From positions 1 through 53,401 of the forward strand of contig JAEUPB010000070.1 of NCBI GenBank assembly GCA_016789955.1: a stretch of 53,401 bases of DNA, written 5' to 3'. The notes under the pieces were generated by a model, which worked only from the letters and a program-made list of their open reading frames with translations, was not told the DNA's origin and did no database searches. The stretch is from Rubrivivax sp. GTDB taxonomy: Bacteria > Pseudomonadota > Gammaproteobacteria > Burkholderiales > Burkholderiaceae_C. Shown here piece by piece: positions 1-7,782 of this stretch (position 1 is the first letter of the stretch; each line of letters opens with the position of its first letter). The translations under genes and the position numbers were made by a program.

Positions 1-1667
1 TGCGCGCCGACGTGTGCAACGCGGTGGAGGAGCTCGGGCAGATCCTCGACCACACCGGCCCGGTGGCCGCCAGCGAGAAGAACGCCGCGCGCATCTTCAA
101 CGCCGACCACTGCTTCTTCGTCACCAACGGCACCAGCACCAGCAACAAGATGGTGTGGCACCACGTGGTGGCGCCGGGCGACGTGGTGGTGGTCGACCGC
201 AACTGCCACAAGTCGATCCTGCACTCGATCATCATGACCGGTGCGGTGCCGGTGTTCCTGCCGCCCACGCGCAACCACTTCGGCATCATCGGCCCGATCC
301 CGCAGGCCGAGTTCTCGAAGGCCTCGATCCAGCAGAAGATCGCCGCCAACCCGCTGCTGAAGGGCGTGGACGCGAAGAAGGTGCGCCCGCGCATCCTGAC
401 CATCACGCAGAGCACCTACGACGGCGTGCTCTACAACACCGAGCACATCAAGCACGAGCTCGACGGCTACATCGACACGCTGCACTTCGACGAGGCGTGG
501 CTGCCGCACGCGGCCTTCCACACCTTCTACGGCAGCTTCCACGCGATGGGCAAGAAGCGCGGCCGGCCGCACGACCTGATGGTCTTCGCCACGCAGAGCA
601 CGCACAAGCTGCTGGCCGGTCTCAGCCAGGCCAGCCAGGTGCTGGTGCAGGAGCCCAAGAGCCGCACGCTGGACCGGCACCTGTTCAACGAGTCGTACCT
701 GATGCACACGTCCACCAGCCCGCAGTACGCGATCATCGCCAGCTGCGACGTGGCCGCGGCGATGATGGAGCCGCCCGGCGGCACGGCGCTGGTGGAGGAG
801 AGCCTGCTCGAGGCCATGGACTTCCGCCGCGCGATGCGCAAGGTCGACGCCGAGTACGGCCGCGACTGGTGGTTCAAGGTGTGGGGCCCCGACAAGCTCG
901 CCACCGAGGGCGTGGGCCGCGCCGACGCGTGGATGCTCAAGCCCGGTGCCCGCTGGCACGGCTTCGGCAACCTCGCCGAAGGCTTCAACATGCTCGACCC
1001 GATCAAGAGCACGATCATCACGCCGGGGCTGGACGTGGCGGGCAAGTTCGCCAAGACCGGCATTCCGGCGGCCATCGTCACCAAGTTCCTGGCCGAGCAC
1101 GGCGTGGTGGTGGAGAAGACGGGCCTGTACTCGTTCTTCATCATGTTCACCATCGGCATCACCAAGGGCCGCTGGAACACGCTGCTGACGGCGCTGCAGC
1201 AGTTCAAGGACGATTACGACCGCAACGCGCAGATCTGGCGCGTGCTGCCCGAATTCGCCGCGGCCAACCCGCGCTACGAGCGCATCGGGCTGCGCGACCT
1301 GTGCCAGCAGATCCACGAGATGTACGCCAAGGCCGACATCGCGCGGCTGGTCACCGACATGTACCTGTCGGACCTGCAGCCGGCGATGAAGCCCAGCGAC
1401 GCCTTCGCGCACATCGCGCACCGCAAGACCGAGCGCGTGCCGATCGACCAGCTCGAAGGCCGCATCACCACGTCGATGCTGACGCCGTACCCGCCGGGCA
1501 TCCCGTTGCTGATCCCGGGCGAGCGCTTCAACAAGAAGATCGTCTCGTACCTGAAGTTCACGCGCGCCTTCAACGAGGCCTTCCCCGGCTTCGACACCGA
1601 CGTGCACGGCCTCGTCGAGAACGAGGGTGCGGAGCGCGGGTACTACGTCGACTGCGTGAAGGGCTGA
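1..1667 (+). CDS. Arg/Lys/Orn decarboxylase, class I (5'-truncated by window edge)
   Basis: This is the C-terminal part (about 555 codons) of a PLP-dependent basic amino acid decarboxylase of the AdiA/CadA/SpeC fold family. Such enzymes turn arginine, lysine or ornithine into a polyamine or diamine plus CO2 in the cytoplasm. The reading frame is open from base 3 and family members are about 720-760 aa, so the true start lies upstream of the window; the GTG at 12 is internal. The motif S-T-H-K-L-L-A-G-L-S-Q carries the lysine (codon 606-608) that forms the Schiff base with PLP. The upstream H-F-D-E-A-W element supplies the Asp that contacts the PLP ring nitrogen. Substrate cannot be decided from sequence alone. 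It converges on the CoA-transferase gene, with a 12-bp gap. Confidence 0.9.
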   Translation, partial: RADVCNAVEELGQILDHTGPVAASEKNAARIFNADHCFFVTNGTSTSNKMVWHHVVAPGDVVVVDRNCHKSILHSIIMTGAVPVFLPPTRNHFGIIGPIPQAEFSKASIQQKIAANPLLKGVDAKKVRPRILTITQSTYDGVLYNTEHIKHELDGYIDTLHFDEAWLPHAAFHTFYGSFHAMGKKRGRPHDLMVFATQSTHKLLAGLSQASQVLVQEPKSRTLDRHLFNESYLMHTSTSPQYAIIASCDVAAAMMEPPGGTALVEESLLEAMDFRRAMRKVDAEYGRDWWFKVWGPDKLATEGVGRADAWMLKPGARWHGFGNLAEGFNMLDPIKSTIITPGLDVAGKFAKTGIPAAIVTKFLAEHGVVVEKTGLYSFFIMFTIGITKGRWNTLLTALQQFKDDYDRNAQIWRVLPEFAAANPRYERIGLRDLCQQIHEMYAKADIARLVTDMYLSDLQPAMKPSDAFAHIAHRKTERVPIDQLEGRITTSMLTPYPPGIPLLIPGERFNKKIVSYLKFTRAFNEAFPGFDTDVHGLVENEGAERGYYVDCVKG

Positions 1668-1679
1668 CGGCCCGGCGTC

Positions 1680-3110
1680 TCACCACGCCGCCGGGTGCGA
1701 CCCCGGCGGCATCGACGGGTGGCGCCAGGCGGCCGGCGTGTGCGAGAACCGCACCGCGTGGCGCACGGCTTCGAGGCGGCCGTAGCCGCTCTCGGTGATC
1801 TCCATCGCGCCGGTGAAGTCGGGCGCGGGTGCCGAGGTGGGATCGGCGATGCGCGGCAGCGACTGCAGCCAGCGGCCCACGCCCGCCAGCGCCACGCGCA
1901 CGTGCCAGCTGCCACCCTCCGCGCGCTGGCGCTGCAGCGCGACGAGCGCGCCGAAGGCCAGCAAGTAGCCGGCGCCGTAGTCCAGCGCCTGCAGCGGCAA
2001 CGCCCTGGGTTCTGCGCTGCCGAGGGCCCGCGCCTCGGCGACGTTCAGGCCGGTGGCGCTTTGCACGAGGGAATCGAAACCGCGCCGATCGGCCCACGGG
2101 CCGCGGTCGCCGTACGCCGACAGCGACACGTACACGAGGCCGGGCCGCACCTCCGCCAGCGCCTCGGGCCCGAAGCCGCGGCTGGACAGCCCGCCGGGCC
2201 GGTAGCCCTGCAGGAACACGTCGGCACCGGACGCCAGCGTGCGCAGCGTCTCGCGGCCGTCCGCTCGGCGCAGGTCGACGAGGGCGGAGCGCTTGCCTCG
2301 GCTGGTCTCCGCGATGTTCTCGATGTTCGGCAGGTGCGGGCCGTTGACCAGCAGCACGTCGGCGCCGTGGGCGGCCAGCGTGCGGCCGGCGACCGGGCCC
2401 GCGAGGATGCGCGTCAGCTCCAGCACGCGCAGGCCGTGCAGCGGTGGCGCGCCGGGGTCCGTGGGGGGCCACGCGCGCGGCGGTGCGTCGCCGATGCGCT
2501 CGATCGCCACCAGCGGCAGCGCGGCGAGTGCCGCCGCCTGCGGGTGCGCCGCCCACTGCTCCGGCGTGCGCACGGCCGCCACGACGAGCCCGCGCTCGGC
2601 CGCCGCCGTCTCGAAGGCCTCCGCCGACCAGCCTCTCAGCGCCGCCTCCACCTGCGCGCGCTCAGTGGCCGGGCCGGTCGGCAGGCCCAGCAGCGCGAGG
2701 GCCCCGTCGCGGTGGTGCGCGAAGTTCGCGTGGATGCGGACGTGCTCGGGCGCGGCGTCGTCGCTGCCGCAGCGGTACAGCCCCGAGAGCTTGTCCCACA
2801 CCTCCGGGCGGCGCCCGTCCAGCGAGTAGCGGGCGGCGCTTTCGCGTGCGACGTCGAGCGCGGCCAGCGTCACGGTCTGCACCGGCCCGCCGCGCAGCCG
2901 CCCGATCTCCGTCGCCGCGAGCGCGGCGGCGCCGAGGCTCGCCTGCAGCATCGAGCCGATGGCGAACGACGAACGCAGCACCGGCTCGGCGCCGGTGAGC
3001 GTGGCGCGGGGCAGGGCATCGGCGGACAGTCCGGCGTCGCGCCACAGGCCGGCGAGCAGTTCCAGGGCCAGAGCGGCGTGCGCCGACGAAGGAGAGGCGG
3101 GGTGGTTCAT
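1680..3110 (-). CDS. Family III (CaiB/BaiF-type) CoA-transferase, halves in permuted order
   Basis: A 476-aa protein related to family III CoA-transferases, which move CoA between carboxylic acids through an Asp-bound anhydride. The usual N-terminal signature, G-L-R-V-L-E-L-T-R-I-L-A-G-P, occurs only near residue 228. It is followed by the R-G-F-D-S-L-V-Q-S segment that normally holds the catalytic Asp. Residues 1-215 instead resemble the part usually found at the C-terminus (W-D-K-L-S-G-L-Y-R..., then an L-x-x-x-G-L-V-V-A-A-V-R-T-P-E-Q-W stretch with a following H-P-Q). The halves therefore appear circularly permuted. I have the impression that similar 460-480 aa proteins occur in Burkholderiales. 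It is divergent from the HTH-citrate synthase gene across 56 bp, which suggests a shared control region. Substrate unknown. Confidence 0.8.
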   Translation of the reverse strand: MNHPASPSSAHAALALELLAGLWRDAGLSADALPRATLTGAEPVLRSSFAIGSMLQASLGAAALAATEIGRLRGGPVQTVTLAALDVARESAARYSLDGRRPEVWDKLSGLYRCGSDDAAPEHVRIHANFAHHRDGALALLGLPTGPATERAQVEAALRGWSAEAFETAAAERGLVVAAVRTPEQWAAHPQAAALAALPLVAIERIGDAPPRAWPPTDPGAPPLHGLRVLELTRILAGPVAGRTLAAHGADVLLVNGPHLPNIENIAETSRGKRSALVDLRRADGRETLRTLASGADVFLQGYRPGGLSSRGFGPEALAEVRPGLVYVSLSAYGDRGPWADRRGFDSLVQSATGLNVAEARALGSAEPRALPLQALDYGAGYLLAFGALVALQRQRAEGGSWHVRVALAGVGRWLQSLPRIADPTSAPAPDFTGAMEITESGYGRLEAVRHAVRFSHTPAAWRHPSMPPGSHPAAW

Positions 3111-3166
3111 GTGCCAGCATTGAAGAACGCGCAGCCTTCGCGCGTCAATCTTGATCGGCTCGATCG

Positions 3167-4396
3167 ATGTTGCAGACGGTGGAAGAGAACGACCCCGCGC
3201 GCAGCGGCGATTGGCTGTCGGCGCGCGACGCCGCAGCGCTGCTGGGCGTTAGCGTGGCCACGTTGTACAGCTATGTCAGCCGCGACCGGCTGCACCCACG
3301 CCCCGTGCCGGGCACGCGTGCGAAGCGCTACCGGCGCGACGAGGTGCAGCGCCTGGTGCAGCGGCACGCGGGTGCGCGGGAGCCGCGCCGCGTGGCCGAG
3401 GCGGCCCTGAATCATGGGCTGCCGGTGCTGGCGTCGTCGTTGAGCCTGATCGAACACGGCCGGCTGCACTACCGTGGGCTCGATGCGCTCGAACTGGCCG
3501 GGCACGCGACGATCGAGGACGTGGCGGCTCTGCTGTGGGATCTGCCGCGCGATCGGTGGACCGATGCGGCCCTCGTGACACCCCGGCTGCGCTCGACCCG
3601 CCCCGCGGCGGCCTCGCCGACCGCGGTGCTCCACGCCTTCCACCGCGTGGCCGCGACGCAGAAACCGGCCGAGCCCATGGCCGAGCTGTCGACATCGGAC
3701 GATGCCTCCGCCGCCTGGCAATGGGTGCAGGCGATGCAGACCGCGGTCACCGGCCGCGCGCCTCGCCCGCGCGCCGCGGCAGTGCATGTGCAAATCGCGG
3801 CCGCCTGGAAGCTCGATGCCGATGCGGCCGAGGCGGTGCGCCATGCGCTGGTGCTGTGCGCCGACCACGAGCTGAATGCGTCGAGCTTCACGTCGCGCTG
3901 TGTCGCCGGCACCGGTGCGTCGTTGCCTGCGGCAGTCGGTGGCGCGCTCGCGGCGCTCACCGGCCCCGCCCACGGCGGCATGACGGAGCGCATCGAGGCC
4001 TGGTGGACCGCGCTGGACGATTTGCCGCGCACGGCACGCGCCACCGACGCCTGGCTGGCCGCGCGGCCTCAGCCGCCCGGCTTCGGCCATCCGCTGTACC
4101 CGGCCGGCGACCCGCGGGGCCGTGCCTTGCTCGAACGCCTGCCGCGCGACGCCCGTCGAGATCGCCTTGTGGCCGCGATGGCCGAGCGCACCGGCCTCGC
4201 GCCGGTGCTGGACTTCGGGCTCGTCGCGATGCGCCGGGCGCTGGGCGCCCCGCGGGGCGCGGCCTTCGGACTCTTCGCGGTGGCGCGCACGGTGGGCTGG
4301 ATCGGCCATGCGCTGGAGCAGCGGCGCAGCGGCGTGCTGATCCGGCCGCGTGCGGCCTACGTCGGGCCGCGGCCGGGCGCTCCAGGCGCTTCGTAG
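3167..4396 (+). CDS. Citrate synthase-like protein with N-terminal helix-turn-helix
   Basis: A 409-aa protein with two parts. Residues about 15-65 form a MerR/excisionase-type DNA-binding domain (S-A-R-D-A-A-A-L-L-G-V-S-V-A-T-L-Y-S-Y, then a basic R-A-K-R-Y-R-R-D-E-V segment). Residues about 80-390 form a citrate synthase fold. The three catalytic residues of citrate synthase appear present: His234 (A-D-H-E-L-N-A-S), His269 (G-P-A-H-G-G) and Asp349 (V-L-D-F-G). It could therefore condense an acyl-CoA with oxaloacetate, act as a transcription factor that senses an acyl-CoA, or both. No strong Shine-Dalgarno precedes the ATG at 3167. It is divergent from a CoA-transferase, an arrangement that suggests joint CoA-ester metabolism (inference). 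The pathway is not identifiable. Confidence 0.85.
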   Translation: MLQTVEENDPARSGDWLSARDAAALLGVSVATLYSYVSRDRLHPRPVPGTRAKRYRRDEVQRLVQRHAGAREPRRVAEAALNHGLPVLASSLSLIEHGRLHYRGLDALELAGHATIEDVAALLWDLPRDRWTDAALVTPRLRSTRPAAASPTAVLHAFHRVAATQKPAEPMAELSTSDDASAAWQWVQAMQTAVTGRAPRPRAAAVHVQIAAAWKLDADAAEAVRHALVLCADHELNASSFTSRCVAGTGASLPAAVGGALAALTGPAHGGMTERIEAWWTALDDLPRTARATDAWLAARPQPPGFGHPLYPAGDPRGRALLERLPRDARRDRLVAAMAERTGLAPVLDFGLVAMRRALGAPRGAAFGLFAVARTVGWIGHALEQRRSGVLIRPRAAYVGPRPGAPGAS

Positions 4397-4406
4397 GCGG
4401 GCAGCG

Positions 4407-5471
4407 TCAGAGCAGCGCCGCGATCGCCTCGCCCATCTGCGTGGTGTTCGCCGTGCCGCCGAGGTCGGCGGTCTTGGGCCCGCGCACCAGCACCTGCTCG
4501 ATGGCCTTGACGATCGCGTCGTGCGCGGCGGTCTCGCCGAGGAAGTCCAGCATCATCGCCGCGCTCCAGATCATCGCCACCGGGTTGGCGATGTTCTGCC
4601 CGTAGATGTCGGGAGCCGAGCCGTGCACCGGCTCGAACAGCGACGGGAACGTGCGTTCGGGGTTGATGTTGGCCGACGGCGCGATGCCGATCGTGCCGGT
4701 GCATGCCGGCCCGAGATCGGAGAGGATGTCGCCGAACAGGTTGGTGGCCACCACCACGTCGAAGCGCTGCGGCTGCAGCACGAAGCGCGCGGTGAGGATG
4801 TCGATGTGCTGCTTGTCGACCTTGATGTCGGGGTAGCCCGCGCCCACGGCCTCGGCGCGCTGGTCCCACCACGGCATGCTGATCGCGATGCCGTTGCTCT
4901 TGGTGGCCACGGTGAGCTGCTTGCGCGGCCGCGCGCGGGCGCGCTCGAAGGCGTACTTCAGCACGCGGTCGGCCCCGTGGCGGCTGAACACCGATTCCTG
5001 GATGACGATCTCGCGCTCGGTACCGGCGTACATCACGCCGCCGAGGTTGGTGTACTCGCCTTCGGTGTTCTCGCGCACGATCAGCATGTCGATGTCGCCG
5101 GGCTTGCGGTGCGCCAGCGGGCAGGGCACGCCCTCGAACAACCGCGCCGGGCGCAGGTTGATGTACTGGTCGAACTCGCGGCGGAACTTCAGCAGGCTGC
5201 CCCACAGCGAGACATGGTCGGGCACCGTCGCCGGCCAGCCCACCGCGCCGAACAGCAGGGCGTCCATGCCCTGCAGCTGCGCCTTCCAGTCGTCGGGCAT
5301 CATCTGCCCGGACTTGGCGTAGTGGTCGCAGCTGGCCCAGTCGATGGGCGTCACCTGCAGTTCGAAGCCGAACCGCCGCGAGGCGGCCTGCAGCGTGCGG
5401 AGCCCTTCGGGCATCACTTCCTTGCCGATGCCGTCGCCGGGAATGGCGGCGATGCGATATGTCTTGCCCAT
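4407..5471 (-). CDS. Tartrate dehydrogenase / D-malate dehydrogenase (beta-decarboxylating dehydrogenase family)
   Basis: A 354-aa NAD-dependent enzyme of the isocitrate/isopropylmalate dehydrogenase superfamily, closest in style to tartrate dehydrogenase (TtuC) and DmlA. It begins I-A-A-I-P-G-D-G-I-G-K-E-V. It has the substrate-loop block L-W-G-S-L-L-K-F-R-R-E-F-D-Q-Y-I-N-L-R-P, the V-R-E-N-T-E-G-E-Y segment, and the metal-binding region N-L-F-G-D-I-L-S-D-L. The tail E-P-V-H-G-S-A-P-D-I-Y-G is the NAD-binding loop of the family. Known substrates are tartrate, D-malate and isopropylmalate. The sugar-acid operon context favours a hydroxy-dicarboxylate rather than leucine synthesis. GGAG sits 8 bases before the ATG. 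It is the last gene of the operon, 45 bp after the aldolase. Confidence 0.85.
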   Translation of the reverse strand: MGKTYRIAAIPGDGIGKEVMPEGLRTLQAASRRFGFELQVTPIDWASCDHYAKSGQMMPDDWKAQLQGMDALLFGAVGWPATVPDHVSLWGSLLKFRREFDQYINLRPARLFEGVPCPLAHRKPGDIDMLIVRENTEGEYTNLGGVMYAGTEREIVIQESVFSRHGADRVLKYAFERARARPRKQLTVATKSNGIAISMPWWDQRAEAVGAGYPDIKVDKQHIDILTARFVLQPQRFDVVVATNLFGDILSDLGPACTGTIGIAPSANINPERTFPSLFEPVHGSAPDIYGQNIANPVAMIWSAAMMLDFLGETAAHDAIVKAIEQVLVRGPKTADLGGTANTTQMGEAIAALL

Positions 5472-5516
5472 GGGTGTCTCCGTCAGGTGGATCGGGTGAG
5501 GTGCGGCCGGCCGCGT

Positions 5517-6320
5517 TCAGTACGACGACGTGCCCGCGGCGGCCACCACCGCGTCGGTGCCCAGGCCGAACTCGGCGGCGAGCTTGCGCGCGCCCTGCGC
5601 CATCAGCAGCGCGTCGATGCCCACCGCCACGAACGTGGCGCCGAGCGCGAGGTAGTGGCGCGCCAGCGCCAGGTCGAGCGTGAGCGTGCCGGCGGCCTTG
5701 CCGCTGGCGACGATGCGGCGCACGGCGTCGTCGATGGCGTGCTGCACGTCGGGGTGGTTCGGGTTGCCGCGGTGGCCCATCGACGCCGCCAGGTCGGCCG
5801 GACCGATGAAGACGCCGTCGACGCCTTCCACCGCGCAGATCGCATCGAGGTTCTTCAGCGCGGCGGCGGATTCGGCCTGCACCAGCACGCATATCTCGTC
5901 GTCGGCCACGTGCAGGTAGTCGCGCCGGGCGCCCCAGCGCGCGGCACGGGCCGCCGCGGCGCCGACTCCGCGAACGCCGCCCGGCGGGTAGCGCGTGGCG
6001 GCCACCACGGCGCGGGCCTGCTCGGCGGTGTCGATCATCGGCACGAGGATCGTCAGCGCGCCGATGTCCAGCACCTGCTTGATCAGCGCCGTCTCGCCGA
6101 GAACCACGCGCACCACCGGGTGCGTCGGGTAGGCGGCCACCGCCTGCAGCTGCGCCAGCATGCTGCGCACGTCGTTGGGCGCGTGCTCGCCGTCGACCAG
6201 CAGCCACTGGAAGCCGGTGCTGGCGCAGATCTCGGCGCTGTAGGGCTGCGCCATCGACAGCCACAGGCCGATCTGCGCTTCGCGCCTGGCCAGGGCAGTC
6301 TTGAACGGGTTGCGGCTCAT
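5517..6320 (-). CDS. HpcH/HpaI-family aldolase (2-dehydro-3-deoxyglucarate aldolase-like)
   Basis: A 267-aa class II pyruvate aldolase. Enzymes of this family (GarL, HpaI, RhmA) cleave 2-keto-4-hydroxy acids to pyruvate and an aldehyde using a divalent metal. Visible family elements are L-V-D-G-E-H-A-P-N-D near residue 40, V-V-R-V near 70, the metal-ligand Glu in V-Q-A-E-S near 150, and the Asp in F-I-G-P-A-D-L-A-A-S-M-G near 180. The ATG at 6320 overlaps the stop of the aldehyde dehydrogenase gene (ATGA), so the two are translationally coupled. With the dehydratase upstream in the operon, the natural guess is cleavage of a 2-keto-3-deoxy (or 5-keto-4-deoxy) aldarate or aldonate. The exact substrate is inference. 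Confidence 0.85.
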   Translation of the reverse strand: MSRNPFKTALARREAQIGLWLSMAQPYSAEICASTGFQWLLVDGEHAPNDVRSMLAQLQAVAAYPTHPVVRVVLGETALIKQVLDIGALTILVPMIDTAEQARAVVAATRYPPGGVRGVGAAAARAARWGARRDYLHVADDEICVLVQAESAAALKNLDAICAVEGVDGVFIGPADLAASMGHRGNPNHPDVQHAIDDAVRRIVASGKAAGTLTLDLALARHYLALGATFVAVGIDALLMAQGARKLAAEFGLGTDAVVAAAGTSSY

Positions 6321-7768
6321 GCCAGTCGTCCTTCGCAGAGGTACTTGAGGTGGAGGTAGTCGTCCAGGCCGTGCACCGAGCCTTCGCGGCCGTAGCCGGA
6401 GGCCTTCACGCCACCGAAGGGGGCCGCCTCGCTGGCCAGCGCTCCTTCGTTGATGCCGACGATACCGCTCTCCAGCGCGTCCGCGACGCGCGCGGCCCGC
6501 GCCATGTGCTGCGTGTAGAAGTACGCGGCCAGGCCGTAGGGCGTGTCGTTGGCCAGCGCCACCACCTCGTCCTCGGTGTCGAAGGCGTAGACCGGCACCA
6601 CCGGGCCGAAGGTTTCCTCGCACGACAGCGCCATCGCCGGCGTGGCGCCCACGAGCACCGTGGGGGCGTAGAAGTTCGGGCCGTGGGCGGCCGCGTCGCG
6701 CAGCCGCTTGCCGCCAACCACCACGCGCGCGCCGCGGGCCACCGCGTCGTCGACGTGGCGGGCGATCTTCTCCACCGCCCGGGCGTTGATCATCGGGCCG
6801 ATCTGCGAGTCGTCGCGGCTCGCCGGGCCTACCTTCAGCGCCGCCACGCGGCGGGCGAGCTTCTCGACGAACACATCGTGCACGCCGCGCTGCACGTAGA
6901 CGCGGTTCGGGCACACGCAGGTCTGGCCGCCGTTGCGGAACTTGGCGACCATCAGGCCATCCACCGCGGCGTCGAGGTCGGCGTCGTCGAACACGATGAA
7001 GGGTGCATTGCCGCCGAGTTCGAGCGACAGCTTCTTCAGCGTTGCGGCTGACTCGCGCGCCAGGTGCCGGCCCACCGGCGTGGAGCCGGTGAAGCTGATC
7101 TTGCGCACGCGCTCGTCGGCGAGCCAGGCGTCCACCACGGCCGGTGCCCGCTGGCGCGAGGCGGTGACGATGTTGATCACGCCCGGCGGAACGCCAGCCT
7201 CGGCGGCCAGCGCCACCAGGGCCAGCGACGTGAGCGGCGTGTCCTCGGCCGGCTTGGCCACCACCGTGCACCCGGCGGCCAGCGCCGGGGCGATCTTGCG
7301 CGCGATCATCGCGGCGGGGAAGTTCCACGGCGTGATCACCGCCACCACGCCCACCGGTTCCTTCACCGCGAGCATGCGGCGCCCCGGCACCGGCGCCGGG
7401 ATCACGTCGCCGTTGGCGCGTACGGCTTCTTCCGCGAACCACGCGATGTAGCTGGCCGCGTAGTCCACCTCGCCGCGGCCTTCGGCGATCGGCTTGCCCT
7501 GCTCGGTGGAGATGAGCCGCCCGAGCGTCTCGCGCTGCGCCAGCACGAGGTCGTACCAACGCCTGAGGATCGCCGCGCGCTGCCGCGCCGGCACCGCACG
7601 CCAGGTGCGAAAGGCCGCATGCGCCGCGTCGGCCGCGGAGCGGGCGTCGTCAGCGGTGCTGTCGGGCACCTCGGCGACGACGCTGTCGTCGGCCGGGTTG
7701 CGCACCGCATAGACGCGGCCGTCCGAGCCGCCGGCCCAGCGGCCGGCGACGAAGTTCCGTGTGTGCAC
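6317..7768 (-). CDS. NAD(P)-dependent aldehyde dehydrogenase (succinate/2-oxoglutarate semialdehyde dehydrogenase type)
   Basis: A 483-aa aldehyde dehydrogenase of the GabD/KGSADH branch, oxidising a semialdehyde to the acid in the cytoplasm. The cofactor-binding W-N-F-P-A block lies near residue 145, the general-base Glu in L-S-L-E-L-G-G near 250, and the catalytic Cys284 in G-G-Q-T-C-V-C. The chosen start is GTG at 7766-7768 (V-H-T-R-N-F-V-A-G-R-W), with an AAGGA-like element about 14 bases upstream; the reading frame stays open further upstream inside the dehydratase gene. It is 14 bp after the dehydratase stop and overlaps the aldolase start by 4 bp. The substrate may be 2-oxoglutarate semialdehyde or tartronate semialdehyde; the sequence does not decide. 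Confidence 0.88.
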   Translation of the reverse strand: MHTRNFVAGRWAGGSDGRVYAVRNPADDSVVAEVPDSTADDARSAADAAHAAFRTWRAVPARQRAAILRRWYDLVLAQRETLGRLISTEQGKPIAEGRGEVDYAASYIAWFAEEAVRANGDVIPAPVPGRRMLAVKEPVGVVAVITPWNFPAAMIARKIAPALAAGCTVVAKPAEDTPLTSLALVALAAEAGVPPGVINIVTASRQRAPAVVDAWLADERVRKISFTGSTPVGRHLARESAATLKKLSLELGGNAPFIVFDDADLDAAVDGLMVAKFRNGGQTCVCPNRVYVQRGVHDVFVEKLARRVAALKVGPASRDDSQIGPMINARAVEKIARHVDDAVARGARVVVGGKRLRDAAAHGPNFYAPTVLVGATPAMALSCEETFGPVVPVYAFDTEDEVVALANDTPYGLAAYFYTQHMARAARVADALESGIVGINEGALASEAAPFGGVKASGYGREGSVHGLDDYLHLKYLCEGRLA

Positions 7769-7782
7769 GGGAGAGGAGTCCT

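Noticed and set aside
1668-1700. CCCGGCG/CGCCGCCGGG stem between the convergent decarboxylase and CoA-transferase genes
   Set aside because: It overlaps the coding end of the CoA-transferase gene and lacks a T-tract on either strand; expected by chance at this GC content.
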